DNA from: an uncultured Flavobacteriaceae bacterium
GTDB lineage: Bacteria > Bacteroidota > Bacteroidia > Flavobacteriales > Flavobacteriaceae
NCBI GenBank assembly: GCA_947488435.1
Contig: CANKZG010000001.1
Location: forward strand, 1,294,308 to 1,358,307
DNA: 64,000 bases
Direction of reading: 5' to 3'
Shown: in pieces, positions 48,190-56,512 of the stretch
How the letters are laid out: each line of letters begins with the position of its first letter
Position numbering within the stretch: position 1 is the first letter of the stretch
Notes under the pieces: generated by a model
What the model was told of the DNA's origin: nothing
The model's input: only the letters and a program-made list of their open reading frames with translations
Databases searched by the model: none
Translations under genes and position numbers: made by a program

Positions 48190-48936
48190 ATGGATACCAT
48201 TTTTTTAGATACCAATTGTATTAGAAACGAGGGAGCCAATTGTTTTTTTGGGAATGTTTCTGACATACAAAAGGCTTCCAATATTGTTGATATTGCTATA
48301 CCATCTATTGTAATCGACGAAATCGTAAGACAAAAGAGAAGATTTCTAAAAAGTCAATTAGATAAGATGAAGAACAATTACTTCTCTCGCGTAGTAGGTT
48401 TCGATGGAATCGAATTGAAAGTTTGTAAAGACCATATAGAACATCAAATAGAATCACTTTTCACTAATTCACAAAACGAGTTTACTTATAAAATTGTAAA
48501 GTTAAAACATAAGGGTAAGTTGAAGCAAATCAAACAACTTGCCATCAAAAATATAGCTCCTTTTGAGGCCAATTCAGATAAGGGATTTAAGGACACCTAT
48601 ATCCATCTTACAATCTCCGAATTTTTAAAAACTGCAGATGATGACGTCTTTTTATTAACCAGTGATACGAGGTTAAAAGAGTCTTTTAAGTATAAAGGAG
48701 TGACTGTCATCTCTACTATCCAAGACTATTTTAGATACAGGCAAGAATACTTCAAGGAAGATTATTTTCTTGAGCGGTTGAATGAATACTTTGAACGAAA
48801 GGATTTGAGTTCAAAAAGTATTTTATCTGCTGAATTAAATGAAGATGATAATTGGGAAATAAGGGTTGAGATTGACGAAGATGAGAAAGTCTTAGAAGTG
48901 GATTTTTACTCGCGAGAGATAATAGACGATAATTAA
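48190..48936 (+). CDS. PIN-like ribonuclease domain protein (DUF4935-like)
   Basis: A 248-residue protein with a PIN fold signature: IFLDTNCI at the start (catalytic Asp7), IPSIVIDEIVRQK (Glu), the central NSDKGFKDTYIHLTISEF (Lys-Gly-Phe-Lys-Asp, typical of DUF4935) and DVFLLTSDTRLKE (acidic). PIN proteins are metal-dependent nucleases, mostly of RNA. A distinct C-terminal domain follows from about residue 190. Between hsdS and hsdR the position recalls anticodon nucleases of the PrrC type that are held by a type I system; this role is inference. Acidic residues all appear intact. Confidence 0.75.
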   Translation: MDTIFLDTNCIRNEGANCFFGNVSDIQKASNIVDIAIPSIVIDEIVRQKRRFLKSQLDKMKNNYFSRVVGFDGIELKVCKDHIEHQIESLFTNSQNEFTYKIVKLKHKGKLKQIKQLAIKNIAPFEANSDKGFKDTYIHLTISEFLKTADDDVFLLTSDTRLKESFKYKGVTVISTIQDYFRYRQEYFKEDYFLERLNEYFERKDLSSKSILSAELNEDDNWEIRVEIDEDEKVLEVDFYSREIIDDN

Positions 48937-48983
48937 AATAAAAACTCCCCCAAATAAATATTATATGACAAAAACTAACCATT

Positions 48984-50366
48984 ATGAAAACAAAAATTGT
49001 AGTAGTTTTAGCCTTTTTGATTGGAGGAGTGGCCTATGGACAGCATGAAATTAAAATTGAGTTTAAACAACGGGAAGATGCTAAAATTACCTTGCCAAAA
49101 AAAATTAAAAGAGGGGATTTTTATAAAGTCAGGGTATGTGACATTAATCTTAATAGATACTCGGTTCAGATTAAAAATGAAGATAGCATTATCTCAAAAT
49201 CTCTTGAATTACCAACATTTGAAGATTTTTCATTGGATGGTCTAACAGCACTGACCAACAACTTCCTAATTAATTCCTTTTTACCGGTAACTGAATTTGA
49301 CAGTCTTACTTCTATTGAAAGTGTTGACCCCAAGAAGTTGGATGATTTAAAAGAATTGATAGAAAGTGCTGTAACGATTGCGCAAGCGAAAACAAAGGAG
49401 CAAACTTTTGGACTTACCATTCTTAAAACAACTTGGGACGATTTAAAATTTCAAATCTACAAGAGAAGGTTGAACTTACTAAAGGAAATTCCAGATAACA
49501 GTGATGGATATAATTTTGAAACGGCTTTGGAAGCGGTAGAAGTTTTAAGGAGCTCTAGCGATTCATTAAAAAAATCAACTTCAGAGCAACAAAAAAAATA
49601 TAGTGGCATTGTGGTTAGTAAAAAGGCAAAGGACTTTTTAGAAAAACCTGCAAATAAAGATTTAAAGGAAAAGGTAGCCGCCTCAACAAAGGCTTTTTCA
49701 ACATTGACCACTAAAATTGATGAGCTAAAGGCCTTGATTACTGCAGATAACGTGGAAAAGCTTCTGAAATCTATCTTATTTCTCAGTGACAAAACCGAGT
49801 ACGTCTCTTTACCCATACAATTCAAAGGTGAACTCGAAGAACTGAGTATAAGTTTTGTGCCAAAAGATTCTACTTCTGGTTTGCAAACAGAAACTTTAGC
49901 TCCTTTGATATTTCCTCTTGAAAATACTTGGTACTGGTCTGTTGCTACCTCTTTTTATTATTCAAATCTTTGCAACGATAGATTTTCCTCTTTAACAAGT
50001 TCTGATTCTGATGGAAACTCAACATATACCATAACAACATTAGAATCCACATCAAGAGAAGCTGGTATTTCAACTACGCTTAGAGTAGGAAGAAAATTTA
50101 GGCCCAATGGGCTTGTCGGTGCTCATTTTAATTTTGGGCCCGGAATCTCAATCGAAAAGAATATAAGGCCAAGATTATTATTCGGTGGTGGAATCTCTAT
50201 CGGCCGAAAACACAACTTAACCATAGACTACGGGGGCATTTTAGGTTATGTCGACCGCCTAAGCGATGCCATTCCGAAAACTGGTTCGGGGGAAGTGCCT
50301 GACCCTCTTAATACCGAAATCATGATTGGTAATTACTTTTCTTTGGGCTATATGTTTAAAATTTAA
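48984..50366 (+). CDS. exported protein with coiled-coil middle and barrel-like end, unknown
   Basis: A 460-residue protein with an N-terminal signal peptide (KIVVVLAFLIGGVAYGQ). Residues about 20-80 are beta-rich (EIKIEFKQREDAKITLPKK). Residues about 110-290 are mostly helical and may form a coiled coil (LEAVEVLRSSSDSLKKSTSEQQKK). The last third is built of alternating beta strands ending in NYFSLGYMFKI, as in small outer-membrane barrels (TTLRVGRKF, NFGPGISIEKN, GGGISIGRKHNLTIDYGG). I do not recognise it. It lies between a PIN gene and a GmrSD-like gene inside the restriction operon, a surprising place for an exported protein. Confidence 0.65.
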   Translation: MKTKIVVVLAFLIGGVAYGQHEIKIEFKQREDAKITLPKKIKRGDFYKVRVCDINLNRYSVQIKNEDSIISKSLELPTFEDFSLDGLTALTNNFLINSFLPVTEFDSLTSIESVDPKKLDDLKELIESAVTIAQAKTKEQTFGLTILKTTWDDLKFQIYKRRLNLLKEIPDNSDGYNFETALEAVEVLRSSSDSLKKSTSEQQKKYSGIVVSKKAKDFLEKPANKDLKEKVAASTKAFSTLTTKIDELKALITADNVEKLLKSILFLSDKTEYVSLPIQFKGELEELSISFVPKDSTSGLQTETLAPLIFPLENTWYWSVATSFYYSNLCNDRFSSLTSSDSDGNSTYTITTLESTSREAGISTTLRVGRKFRPNGLVGAHFNFGPGISIEKNIRPRLLFGGGISIGRKHNLTIDYGGILGYVDRLSDAIPKTGSGEVPDPLNTEIMIGNYFSLGYMFKI

Positions 50367-50369
50367 CAA

Positions 50370-52160
50370 ATGGAACAACCTTTTAAGCCCTTAAGCCTTT
50401 CAATAAAAGAGCTTTTTACAAACGCAGATTCTAAATACAAAATCCCACAATACCAACGGCCGTATAAATGGGAGGGTGACCAAGTTTATCAATTATGGGA
50501 TGACATTTATGAGGCTTTTGAGAATGGAGAGCAAAACTATTTCTTAGGCTCTATAATTACAGCAAAACCAAGGGATAACGAAAAATCATCTTATGTTGAT
50601 GTAGTTGATGGACAACAGCGATTAACCACCTTGACCATATTACTTTGTGTTGTGAGGGATTTATTTCCTGACATCAACAAGAACAATGAAGATGATAAGG
50701 CAGTTAAGCTGATAATGATTCAGCATTCCATTTCAGAATTTGGTCAAAATGAACGCTTGAAATTGAACACACATGCACAACATCAGAGCGCATTTGAAAA
50801 ACTGATTTTAAAAGGGGATACTTCGGAATTAAGAAAACCATATAAATATTTAATTCGAACAGATGAAGAGCCCCAATACAAATTTATAAATACAGCGGTC
50901 ATCTTCTCGGAGAAACTCCGTGAAATTGGTGAATCCCGAGCGGGAGAACTTATAAATTTTCTATTTAATCAGGTACAGATTATTCGTATTGATTGTGCAG
51001 ATAGACAGTTTGCCATTAAACTATTCCAAGTATTGAATGATCGAGGAATGGATTTATCCGCAGCCGATTTAATAAAGAGCTTTTTATTAGAAAAACTCTA
51101 TAAAAAATATAAGGAAGACCCGGATAATTCCAAACTAAAGGAGGAGCAATTCATTGCTGATTGGCGTGAAATGGAGCAAACCATTAAGCAATGCGATATT
51201 AGCATGAATGATTTGTTCATTATCTATGAATATTATCAGTTGGCTTCCAATCCAAAGAAATCCTTATATGATGAATTGCAAGATATTTTTGAAACCAAAG
51301 ATCCTAACATAGTTATTGAGGATATCAAGCAATTTGCCCACACTTACTTTAAAGAAATCTGGGAAGACAACAAGGATAAAGTGATGTATTCATTTTGGTA
51401 TATACGATGGAGCATGTACTGGAAAGCAATCATATTAACTGCCCAACACTCTGACTATCCTGAAATTGATGGTATTAAACTAGAATTAAGAAGATTCTAC
51501 TATTTATACTGGATTGCAGGAAAAACGCTTTCCCAAATAAAACAAACCTCTTTTAACTTAATTAAATGGATTAAGGAAAAAAGACCAATGTCCGGGATAC
51601 AAAAAGATCTTGATGACAAATTAGAATCGGATGGTATAATTGATTTAGCTGCTCGTAATTTACAGGCAGAGCATATTGCTTTTGAGCCATGGATAAAACC
51701 ATTGCTAATTTTATTGGAATACAATCAATCGGATGATAGCAAGTTGGCCTTTATTTACTTAAGCAAAGAATTGCATTTAGAACATATTCTTCCGATTAAA
51801 TATGAAAGATTCGAGGAATGGAATCATATTGATAAAGAGGTAGCCGCACGATGGATTAATAGTGCAGGAAACTTAACACTGTTGAGCGGTTCTAAAAATA
51901 TTGAGGCAAGTAACAATCCTTTTGAAGTAAAGATGTCTGTTTACAGAGGAAAGGGGAAATATGATGAAAAAAAGGAAAAAATAACAAGCTTTACAATGAC
52001 TCAAACTATAGTTAACGAATACGAATCAAAAAAATACAATAAAGAATGGAATGAAACCACTATGATAGCTAGGTTGAAATGGTTTTATAGTGAAGTTGAG
52101 GATTTGTTAGATTTGGATTTGTCTTTATTGATAGAAGAAGCGAAACCAGAATTGGTATGA
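50370..52160 (+). CDS. GmrSD-type DUF262/DUF1524 protein (type IV-like restriction)
   Basis: A 596-residue protein. The N-terminal DUF262 domain has IPQYQRPYKWEGDQVYQLWDDI and VVDGQQRLTTLTILL (DGQQR, about residue 80), the GmrS-like nucleotide-using motif. The C-terminal DUF1524 domain has LHLEHILPIKYERFEEW (HxxH-like, about 470) and NSAGNLTLLSGSKNIEASNNPFEVK, an HNH-type nuclease layout. Single-chain GmrSD relatives cut modified phage DNA. Here it is embedded in a type I operon: its stop overlaps the hsdR start (ATGA) and the exported-protein gene ends 3 bp upstream. Confidence 0.88.
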   Translation: MEQPFKPLSLSIKELFTNADSKYKIPQYQRPYKWEGDQVYQLWDDIYEAFENGEQNYFLGSIITAKPRDNEKSSYVDVVDGQQRLTTLTILLCVVRDLFPDINKNNEDDKAVKLIMIQHSISEFGQNERLKLNTHAQHQSAFEKLILKGDTSELRKPYKYLIRTDEEPQYKFINTAVIFSEKLREIGESRAGELINFLFNQVQIIRIDCADRQFAIKLFQVLNDRGMDLSAADLIKSFLLEKLYKKYKEDPDNSKLKEEQFIADWREMEQTIKQCDISMNDLFIIYEYYQLASNPKKSLYDELQDIFETKDPNIVIEDIKQFAHTYFKEIWEDNKDKVMYSFWYIRWSMYWKAIILTAQHSDYPEIDGIKLELRRFYYLYWIAGKTLSQIKQTSFNLIKWIKEKRPMSGIQKDLDDKLESDGIIDLAARNLQAEHIAFEPWIKPLLILLEYNQSDDSKLAFIYLSKELHLEHILPIKYERFEEWNHIDKEVAARWINSAGNLTLLSGSKNIEASNNPFEVKMSVYRGKGKYDEKKEKITSFTMTQTIVNEYESKKYNKEWNETTMIARLKWFYSEVEDLLDLDLSLLIEEAKPELV

Positions 52161-55100
52161 CCAAAATCACCGAGAACGATATAGAACTCTTTGCAATTCA
52201 GCAGCTAGAAGCTTTGGGCTACCAATATCTTTATGCACCCGATATTGCTCCTGAAATGGAAAACGCTGAGCGAGCCAGTTTCGAAGACGTTTTACTAGTC
52301 GATAGATTGCAAGATGCCGTTCGCAGAATCAACCCAAAACTATCTAATGATTCTCGAGATGAAGCTATTAAAGAAATGCTTCGCATCAACTCCCCTGAAC
52401 TATTGGCGAATAATGAAACTTTCCATCGGTTTTTGACAGAAGGGGTAAAAGTTACTTATCAGAAAGACGGCAACCAACGTGGCGATTTAGTATGGCTTAT
52501 CGATTTTGAAAATCCAGAAAATAATGAGTTCGTGGTGGCCAACCAATTTACGATCATTGAAAACGGAAACAATAAACGCCCCGATGTTCTACTTTTTGTT
52601 AATGGTATTCCGTTAGTGGTCATCGAACTGAAAAACGCAGCAGATGAAAATGCAACGGTTAGGTCGGCCTATAAACAGATACAGACCTATAAAACCATTA
52701 TACCAAGTCTATTTGCGTACAATGGCTTTACAATTATTTCCGATGGCCTTGAGGCTAGAGCAGGTTCGTTGTCTGCAGGTTTTACACGCTTTATGTCTTG
52801 GAAATCGGTAGATGGAAAAGAAGAAGCATCCCATCTTGTAAGCCAATTGGAAACCTTGATAAATGGCATGCTGAACAAGCAAACTCTATTAGATCTTATC
52901 CGTCATTTTGTAGTTTTCGAAAAATCAAAAAAAGAAGACCCCAAGACTGGGATTGTTTCCATATCTACTGTAAAAAAATTAGCGGCATATCACCAATACT
53001 ATGCGGTTAATAGAGCCGTTGAATCAACTTTGCGCGCCACAGGATATACCGCAGAGAAGCCAATGCCCATAAGTATGGCGATGGAAGATCCAGCGAACTA
53101 TGGTTTGCCAGCCGTTAAAGCCCAGCCTATTGGGGATAAAAAAGGTGGCGTGGTGTGGCATACACAAGGTAGTGGTAAGTCCTTGTCAATGGTGTTTTTC
53201 ACAGGTAAGATCGTGTTGGCTTTGGATAATCCGACAATTTTGGTTATAACAGACCGTAATGATCTTGATGACCAATTGTTCGATACGTTTGCATCATCAA
53301 CGCAATTGCTACGACAAGAACCGGTTCAAGTAGAAGACCGTCAGAAGTTGAAAGAGCTATTAAAGGTGGCTTCCGGGGGTGTAATATTTTCAACCATACA
53401 AAAATTCCAACCACAGGAAGGCAACGTCTTTGAAATGCTGTCAGAACGGAAGAACATTGTGGTGATTGCCGATGAAGCACACAGAACGCAATATGGCTTT
53501 AAAGCAAAAACGATTGATGACAGAGATATTCAAGGCAATGTAGTTGGAAAAAAAACAGTATACGGCTTTGCAAAGTATATGCGTGACGCTCTGCCAAATG
53601 CCACTTATTTAGGCTTTACCGGAACCCCAATAGAAAGTACCGATACCAATACGCCTGCAGTCTTCGGAAACTATATTGACGTTTATGATATAGCTCAGGC
53701 AGTAGAGGATGGCGCTACAGTTCGAATTTATTACGAGAGTAGGCTAGCTAAGGTCAATTTAAGTGAAGAGGGCAAAAAGTTGGTAAAAGACTTGGATGAG
53801 GACTTGGACCAAGAAGCTTTGACTGAAACCCAAAAAGCGAAAGCCAAATGGACGCAATTGGAAGCTTTAGTAGGAAGTGAGAATCGAGTCAAAAACATTG
53901 CAAAAGATTTGGTCACTCATTTCGAGCAACGTCAGGAAGTATTTGAGGGTAAGGGTATGATTGTTGCAATGTCAAGAAGAATCGCTGCTGAGTTGTACGA
54001 TGCAATTATTAAAATACGACCTCAATGGCATTCAGATGATTTGAGCGAGGGCGTGATTAAAGTTGTAATGACCTCTGCTAGTTCCGATGGTCCAAAAATA
54101 GCAAAACATCACACTACTAAACAACAAAGAAGGGCATTGGCGGAACGTATGAAAGATACCAATGATGGACTAAATTTGGTCATTGTTCGTGACATGTGGC
54201 TTACTGGTTTTGATGCACCCAGCATGCATACGCTATATATAGATAAACCCATGAAGGGTCACAACTTGATGCAGGCCATTGCTAGAGTAAACAGAGTGTA
54301 TAAAGATAAGCCCGGTGGCTTGGTCGTCGATTATTTAGGTATTGCCTCGGATTTGAAAAAAGCACTTTCCTTTTACAGTGATGCAGGCGGAAAAGGTGAC
54401 CCGACAATTGCACAAGAACAGGCCGTTACTTTGATGTTGGAAAAATTAGAAGTGGTTTCGGACATGTTTCATGGTTTCAGATACGAAGATTATTTTGAGG
54501 CTGATACCTCTAAAAAACTATCCATGATATTATCTACTGAAGAACATATTTTTGGTCTGGAAGAAGGTAAAAAACGCTTCATAAATGAGGTCACTGCGTT
54601 ATCAAAGGCATTTGCCATTGCAATTCCACATGAACAAGCTATAGATGTCAAGGATGAGGTTTCGTTCTTTCAAGCGGTAAAGGCGCGTTTGGTGAAATTC
54701 GATGTTACTGGAGAAGGAAAAAGTGATGAGGAAATAGAAACCACAATTCGTCAGGTAATCGATAAGGCCTTGGTTTCTGAACAAGTGATTGACATCTTCG
54801 ATGCAGCTGGAATTAAAAAACCGGATATTTCCATTCTATCGGAAGAATTTTTATTGGAACTGAAAGGAATGGAGCACAAAAATGTTGCCCTCGAAGTATT
54901 GAAAAAATTATTGAATGACGAAATTAAAACTCGTTCTAAAAAGAATTTGGTTAAGAGTAAATCCTTGATGGAAATGCTTGAAGATTCGATTAAAAAATAC
55001 CATAACAAAATCCTGACCGCAGCAGAAGTGATGGATGAACTCATTAAGTTGAGCAAAGAGATTGTCAACATGGACAGTGAGGCAAAATCACTTGGTTTGA

Positions 55101-55381
55101 CTGAGTTTGAATATGCTTTTTATACTGCTGTTGCGGACAATGAAAGCGCAAGAGAATTAATGCAGAAAGATAAATTACGTGAGTTGGCGGTTATCTTAAC
55201 GGAAAGGGTTCGGAAAAATGCTTCTATTGATTGGACTATTAAGGAAAGCGTAAGGGCCAAATTGAAAGTGATTATAAAGCGTACGTTAAGACAATATGGA
55301 TATCCACCAGATATGCAAAAATTGGCTACAGAGACCATTTTAAAACAGGCAGAGTTAATTGCTAATGAGATTACTTCCTAA
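52157..55381 (+). CDS. hsdR: type I restriction-modification endonuclease subunit HsdR
   Basis: A 1074-residue restriction subunit. The N-terminal nuclease domain has the motif region RPDVLLFVNGIPLVVIELKNA (PD-(D/E)xK, E-L-K). The helicase part has Walker A TQGSGKSLSM (about 335), DEAH (about 437 in VVIADEAHRTQ), GFTGTPI and motif VI AIARVNRVYKDKPGG. A helical C-terminal domain binds the HsdMS core. It is the translocase and cutting subunit. The start overlaps the GmrSD-like stop by 4 bp. Length matches the family. Confidence 0.96.
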   Translation: MTKITENDIELFAIQQLEALGYQYLYAPDIAPEMENAERASFEDVLLVDRLQDAVRRINPKLSNDSRDEAIKEMLRINSPELLANNETFHRFLTEGVKVTYQKDGNQRGDLVWLIDFENPENNEFVVANQFTIIENGNNKRPDVLLFVNGIPLVVIELKNAADENATVRSAYKQIQTYKTIIPSLFAYNGFTIISDGLEARAGSLSAGFTRFMSWKSVDGKEEASHLVSQLETLINGMLNKQTLLDLIRHFVVFEKSKKEDPKTGIVSISTVKKLAAYHQYYAVNRAVESTLRATGYTAEKPMPISMAMEDPANYGLPAVKAQPIGDKKGGVVWHTQGSGKSLSMVFFTGKIVLALDNPTILVITDRNDLDDQLFDTFASSTQLLRQEPVQVEDRQKLKELLKVASGGVIFSTIQKFQPQEGNVFEMLSERKNIVVIADEAHRTQYGFKAKTIDDRDIQGNVVGKKTVYGFAKYMRDALPNATYLGFTGTPIESTDTNTPAVFGNYIDVYDIAQAVEDGATVRIYYESRLAKVNLSEEGKKLVKDLDEDLDQEALTETQKAKAKWTQLEALVGSENRVKNIAKDLVTHFEQRQEVFEGKGMIVAMSRRIAAELYDAIIKIRPQWHSDDLSEGVIKVVMTSASSDGPKIAKHHTTKQQRRALAERMKDTNDGLNLVIVRDMWLTGFDAPSMHTLYIDKPMKGHNLMQAIARVNRVYKDKPGGLVVDYLGIASDLKKALSFYSDAGGKGDPTIAQEQAVTLMLEKLEVVSDMFHGFRYEDYFEADTSKKLSMILSTEEHIFGLEEGKKRFINEVTALSKAFAIAIPHEQAIDVKDEVSFFQAVKARLVKFDVTGEGKSDEEIETTIRQVIDKALVSEQVIDIFDAAGIKKPDISILSEEFLLELKGMEHKNVALEVLKKLLNDEIKTRSKKNLVKSKSLMEMLEDSIKKYHNKILTAAEVMDELIKLSKEIVNMDSEAKSLGLTEFEYAFYTAVADNESARELMQKDKLRELAVILTERVRKNASIDWTIKESVRAKLKVIIKRTLRQYGYPPDMQKLATETILKQAELIANEITS

Positions 55382-55395
55382 TTAAAAACTTATGA

Positions 55396-55923
55396 ATGAA
55401 TAGCTGTTTGCAAAATATGTTTTATATCTGCGCGTCCATCGGTGGGATAGCGACCGCTATATCCATTATAGTGCTGCTTATCAAAGACGCTAGAAAGAGT
55501 AATCGAATTTCCAATCTTGAAAGAGTTGCGCAAGCATTAGAAAGAGATTTGGAAGTTAGGTATATGCCACATTTATGGATCAATGGCGTGGGGCTTAGAG
55601 AAGGTGAGAATAGAATCAATTTTGATCTTAACAATAAGAGAGAATGGTGTAAAATTCTTGATTTTAGAATTATTTCAGGTGATTTAATTCTTGATGAAAG
55701 AAACAAACACTTGCCGTACGAGCTAGAGCCCAAGTTTAGCCAGACCATTGTGTCAGATACTACTAGAAGATATATTTTTACCCTTAACATTTCTGAGAAG
55801 CAGTTAAATGATGTAGAATATGCTATAGAAATAGTATATGAGAATCGGTTGACTCAAAAGTACTCGGTTGTTCTCAGAGGTGTAGGGAGTAAATATACTT
55901 TGGATGATCCTAAGAAAGTCTAA
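55396..55923 (+). CDS. membrane-anchored protein after hsdR, unknown
   Basis: A 175-residue protein. One N-terminal membrane helix (ICASIGGIATAISIIVLLI), a short helix (RISNLERVAQALERDLE) and then a beta-rich domain (WCKILDFRIISGDLIL, IVSDTTRRYIFTLNISEK, YAIEIVYENRLTQKYSVVL). It resembles no family I can name with confidence. It follows hsdR by 14 bp, is the last gene of the operon and the last gene of the island. A second ATG at 55392 is out of frame. Confidence 0.65.
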   Translation: MNSCLQNMFYICASIGGIATAISIIVLLIKDARKSNRISNLERVAQALERDLEVRYMPHLWINGVGLREGENRINFDLNNKREWCKILDFRIISGDLILDERNKHLPYELEPKFSQTIVSDTTRRYIFTLNISEKQLNDVEYAIEIVYENRLTQKYSVVLRGVGSKYTLDDPKKV

Positions 55924-56138
55924 AGTTTCTACTTAATTCTGTGCCAAAATATTCTTCGAACCAGTAAGCTTTCCGTCAAGTCGAACTAAGCAAAAGTTCA
56001 AAATTAAGGATATAATTTGCTTTAAATTGACATTTACTACGTGGTTCAAACGTTAAAGTATGTTAAAAGGTGAGCCTTGCGGTGCGGCTAAAAAACGGCC
56101 TTTTGGCAGCCCTTTGTTATAGGGCATTTTGAAGAAAA
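55924..56138 (+). other. non-coding right end of the island
   Basis: No gene is seen in these 215 bp. The last 60 bp are richer in GC and hold a small hairpin (GCCCT/AGGGC, about 56110-56126), then the right attachment site. This is the place where integrase and excision factors would bind, but no clear repeat of the left-end motifs is visible. Confidence 0.5.
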
Positions 56139-56160
56139 GTTCGAGTCCCGTCCAGACCGC
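56139..56160 (+). repeat. right attachment site (attR), 22-bp tRNA-Asp end copy
   Basis: An exact copy of 40981-41002. It is not a tRNA gene, since nothing upstream completes the cloverleaf. The native tRNA-Asp terminator follows directly. Confidence 0.93.
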
Positions 56161-56161
56161 A

Positions 56162-56191
56162 AAAAAGCCTCAATGAAAATTGAGGCTTTTT
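56162..56191 (+). terminator. original tRNA-Asp terminator, now beyond attR
   Basis: AAAAAGCCTCAAT (56162-56174), GAAA loop and ATTGAGGCTTTTT (56179-56191) form a perfect hairpin with a T tail. It would have stood directly behind tRNA-Asp before integration of the island. Confidence 0.85.
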
Positions 56192-56422
56192 ATTTTTCAA
56201 TTTTATCCAAACTTTTTTGATCTTGATGTTATTCTCAATTCATAGGAAAAATTTGCATTCTCGCAGCATTGTCTATGTTACCTGAAAAAGGTATCATTAC
56301 TAATTAACGGCTTTTCATTTTAGTTACCTCCAATTAATACGCTACCTAAGATCGGAAAAGCAATCCGTACCTAAAGGAATCTTGTTTTACTATGCAGCTT
56401 TACCATAAGTAATTTCATATAA

Positions 56423-56450
56423 CACAAATACCTAATATTAGGTATTTGTG
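56423..56450. promoter_or_regulatory. perfect 28-bp palindrome over a promoter
   Basis: CACAAATACCTAAT and ATTAGGTATTTGTG meet at 56436/56437 with no spacer. The right arm contains TTTG (56445-56448), which with TAAATTTG (56467-56474, 18-bp spacer) makes a good promoter for the gene at 56513. A repressor site covering the -33 element is the simplest reading. The rest of the 320-bp gap (56192-56512) shows nothing else clear. Confidence 0.65.
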
Positions 56451-56474
56451 CGCTTAATCATTAAACTAAATTTG
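56445..56474 (+). promoter_or_regulatory. promoter of the transglutaminase-like gene
   Basis: TTTG at 56445-56448 and TAAATTTG at 56467-56474 fit the Bacteroidota consensus with an 18-bp spacer; the start is expected near 56481, 32 bp before ATG 56513. The -33 element lies inside the 28-bp palindrome. Confidence 0.6.
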
Positions 56475-56512
56475 ATATAAAAATGAGAGGTAACGTTTTT
56501 AAAATCAATAAA

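Larger units (their letters stand above)
41003..56160 (+). mobile_element. tRNA-Asp-integrated genomic island (about 15.2 kb) carrying a defence operon
   Basis: The segment lies between two exact 22-bp copies of the tRNA-Asp 3' end and begins with a tyrosine recombinase directly beside the tRNA, the standard layout for an integrated element. It carries a BfmA/BtgA-like mobilization protein, Fic, and an hsdM-hsdS-PIN-exported protein-GmrSD-hsdR operon. No relaxase, coupling protein, conjugation or phage structural gene is seen, so it would need help to move by conjugation. All genes of the island point the same way. Confidence 0.92.

Noticed and set aside
56139-56160. Second tRNA-Asp gene
   Set aside because: Only the 3' 22 bases are present; no acceptor 5' strand, D arm or anticodon arm upstream. 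It is an attachment site.
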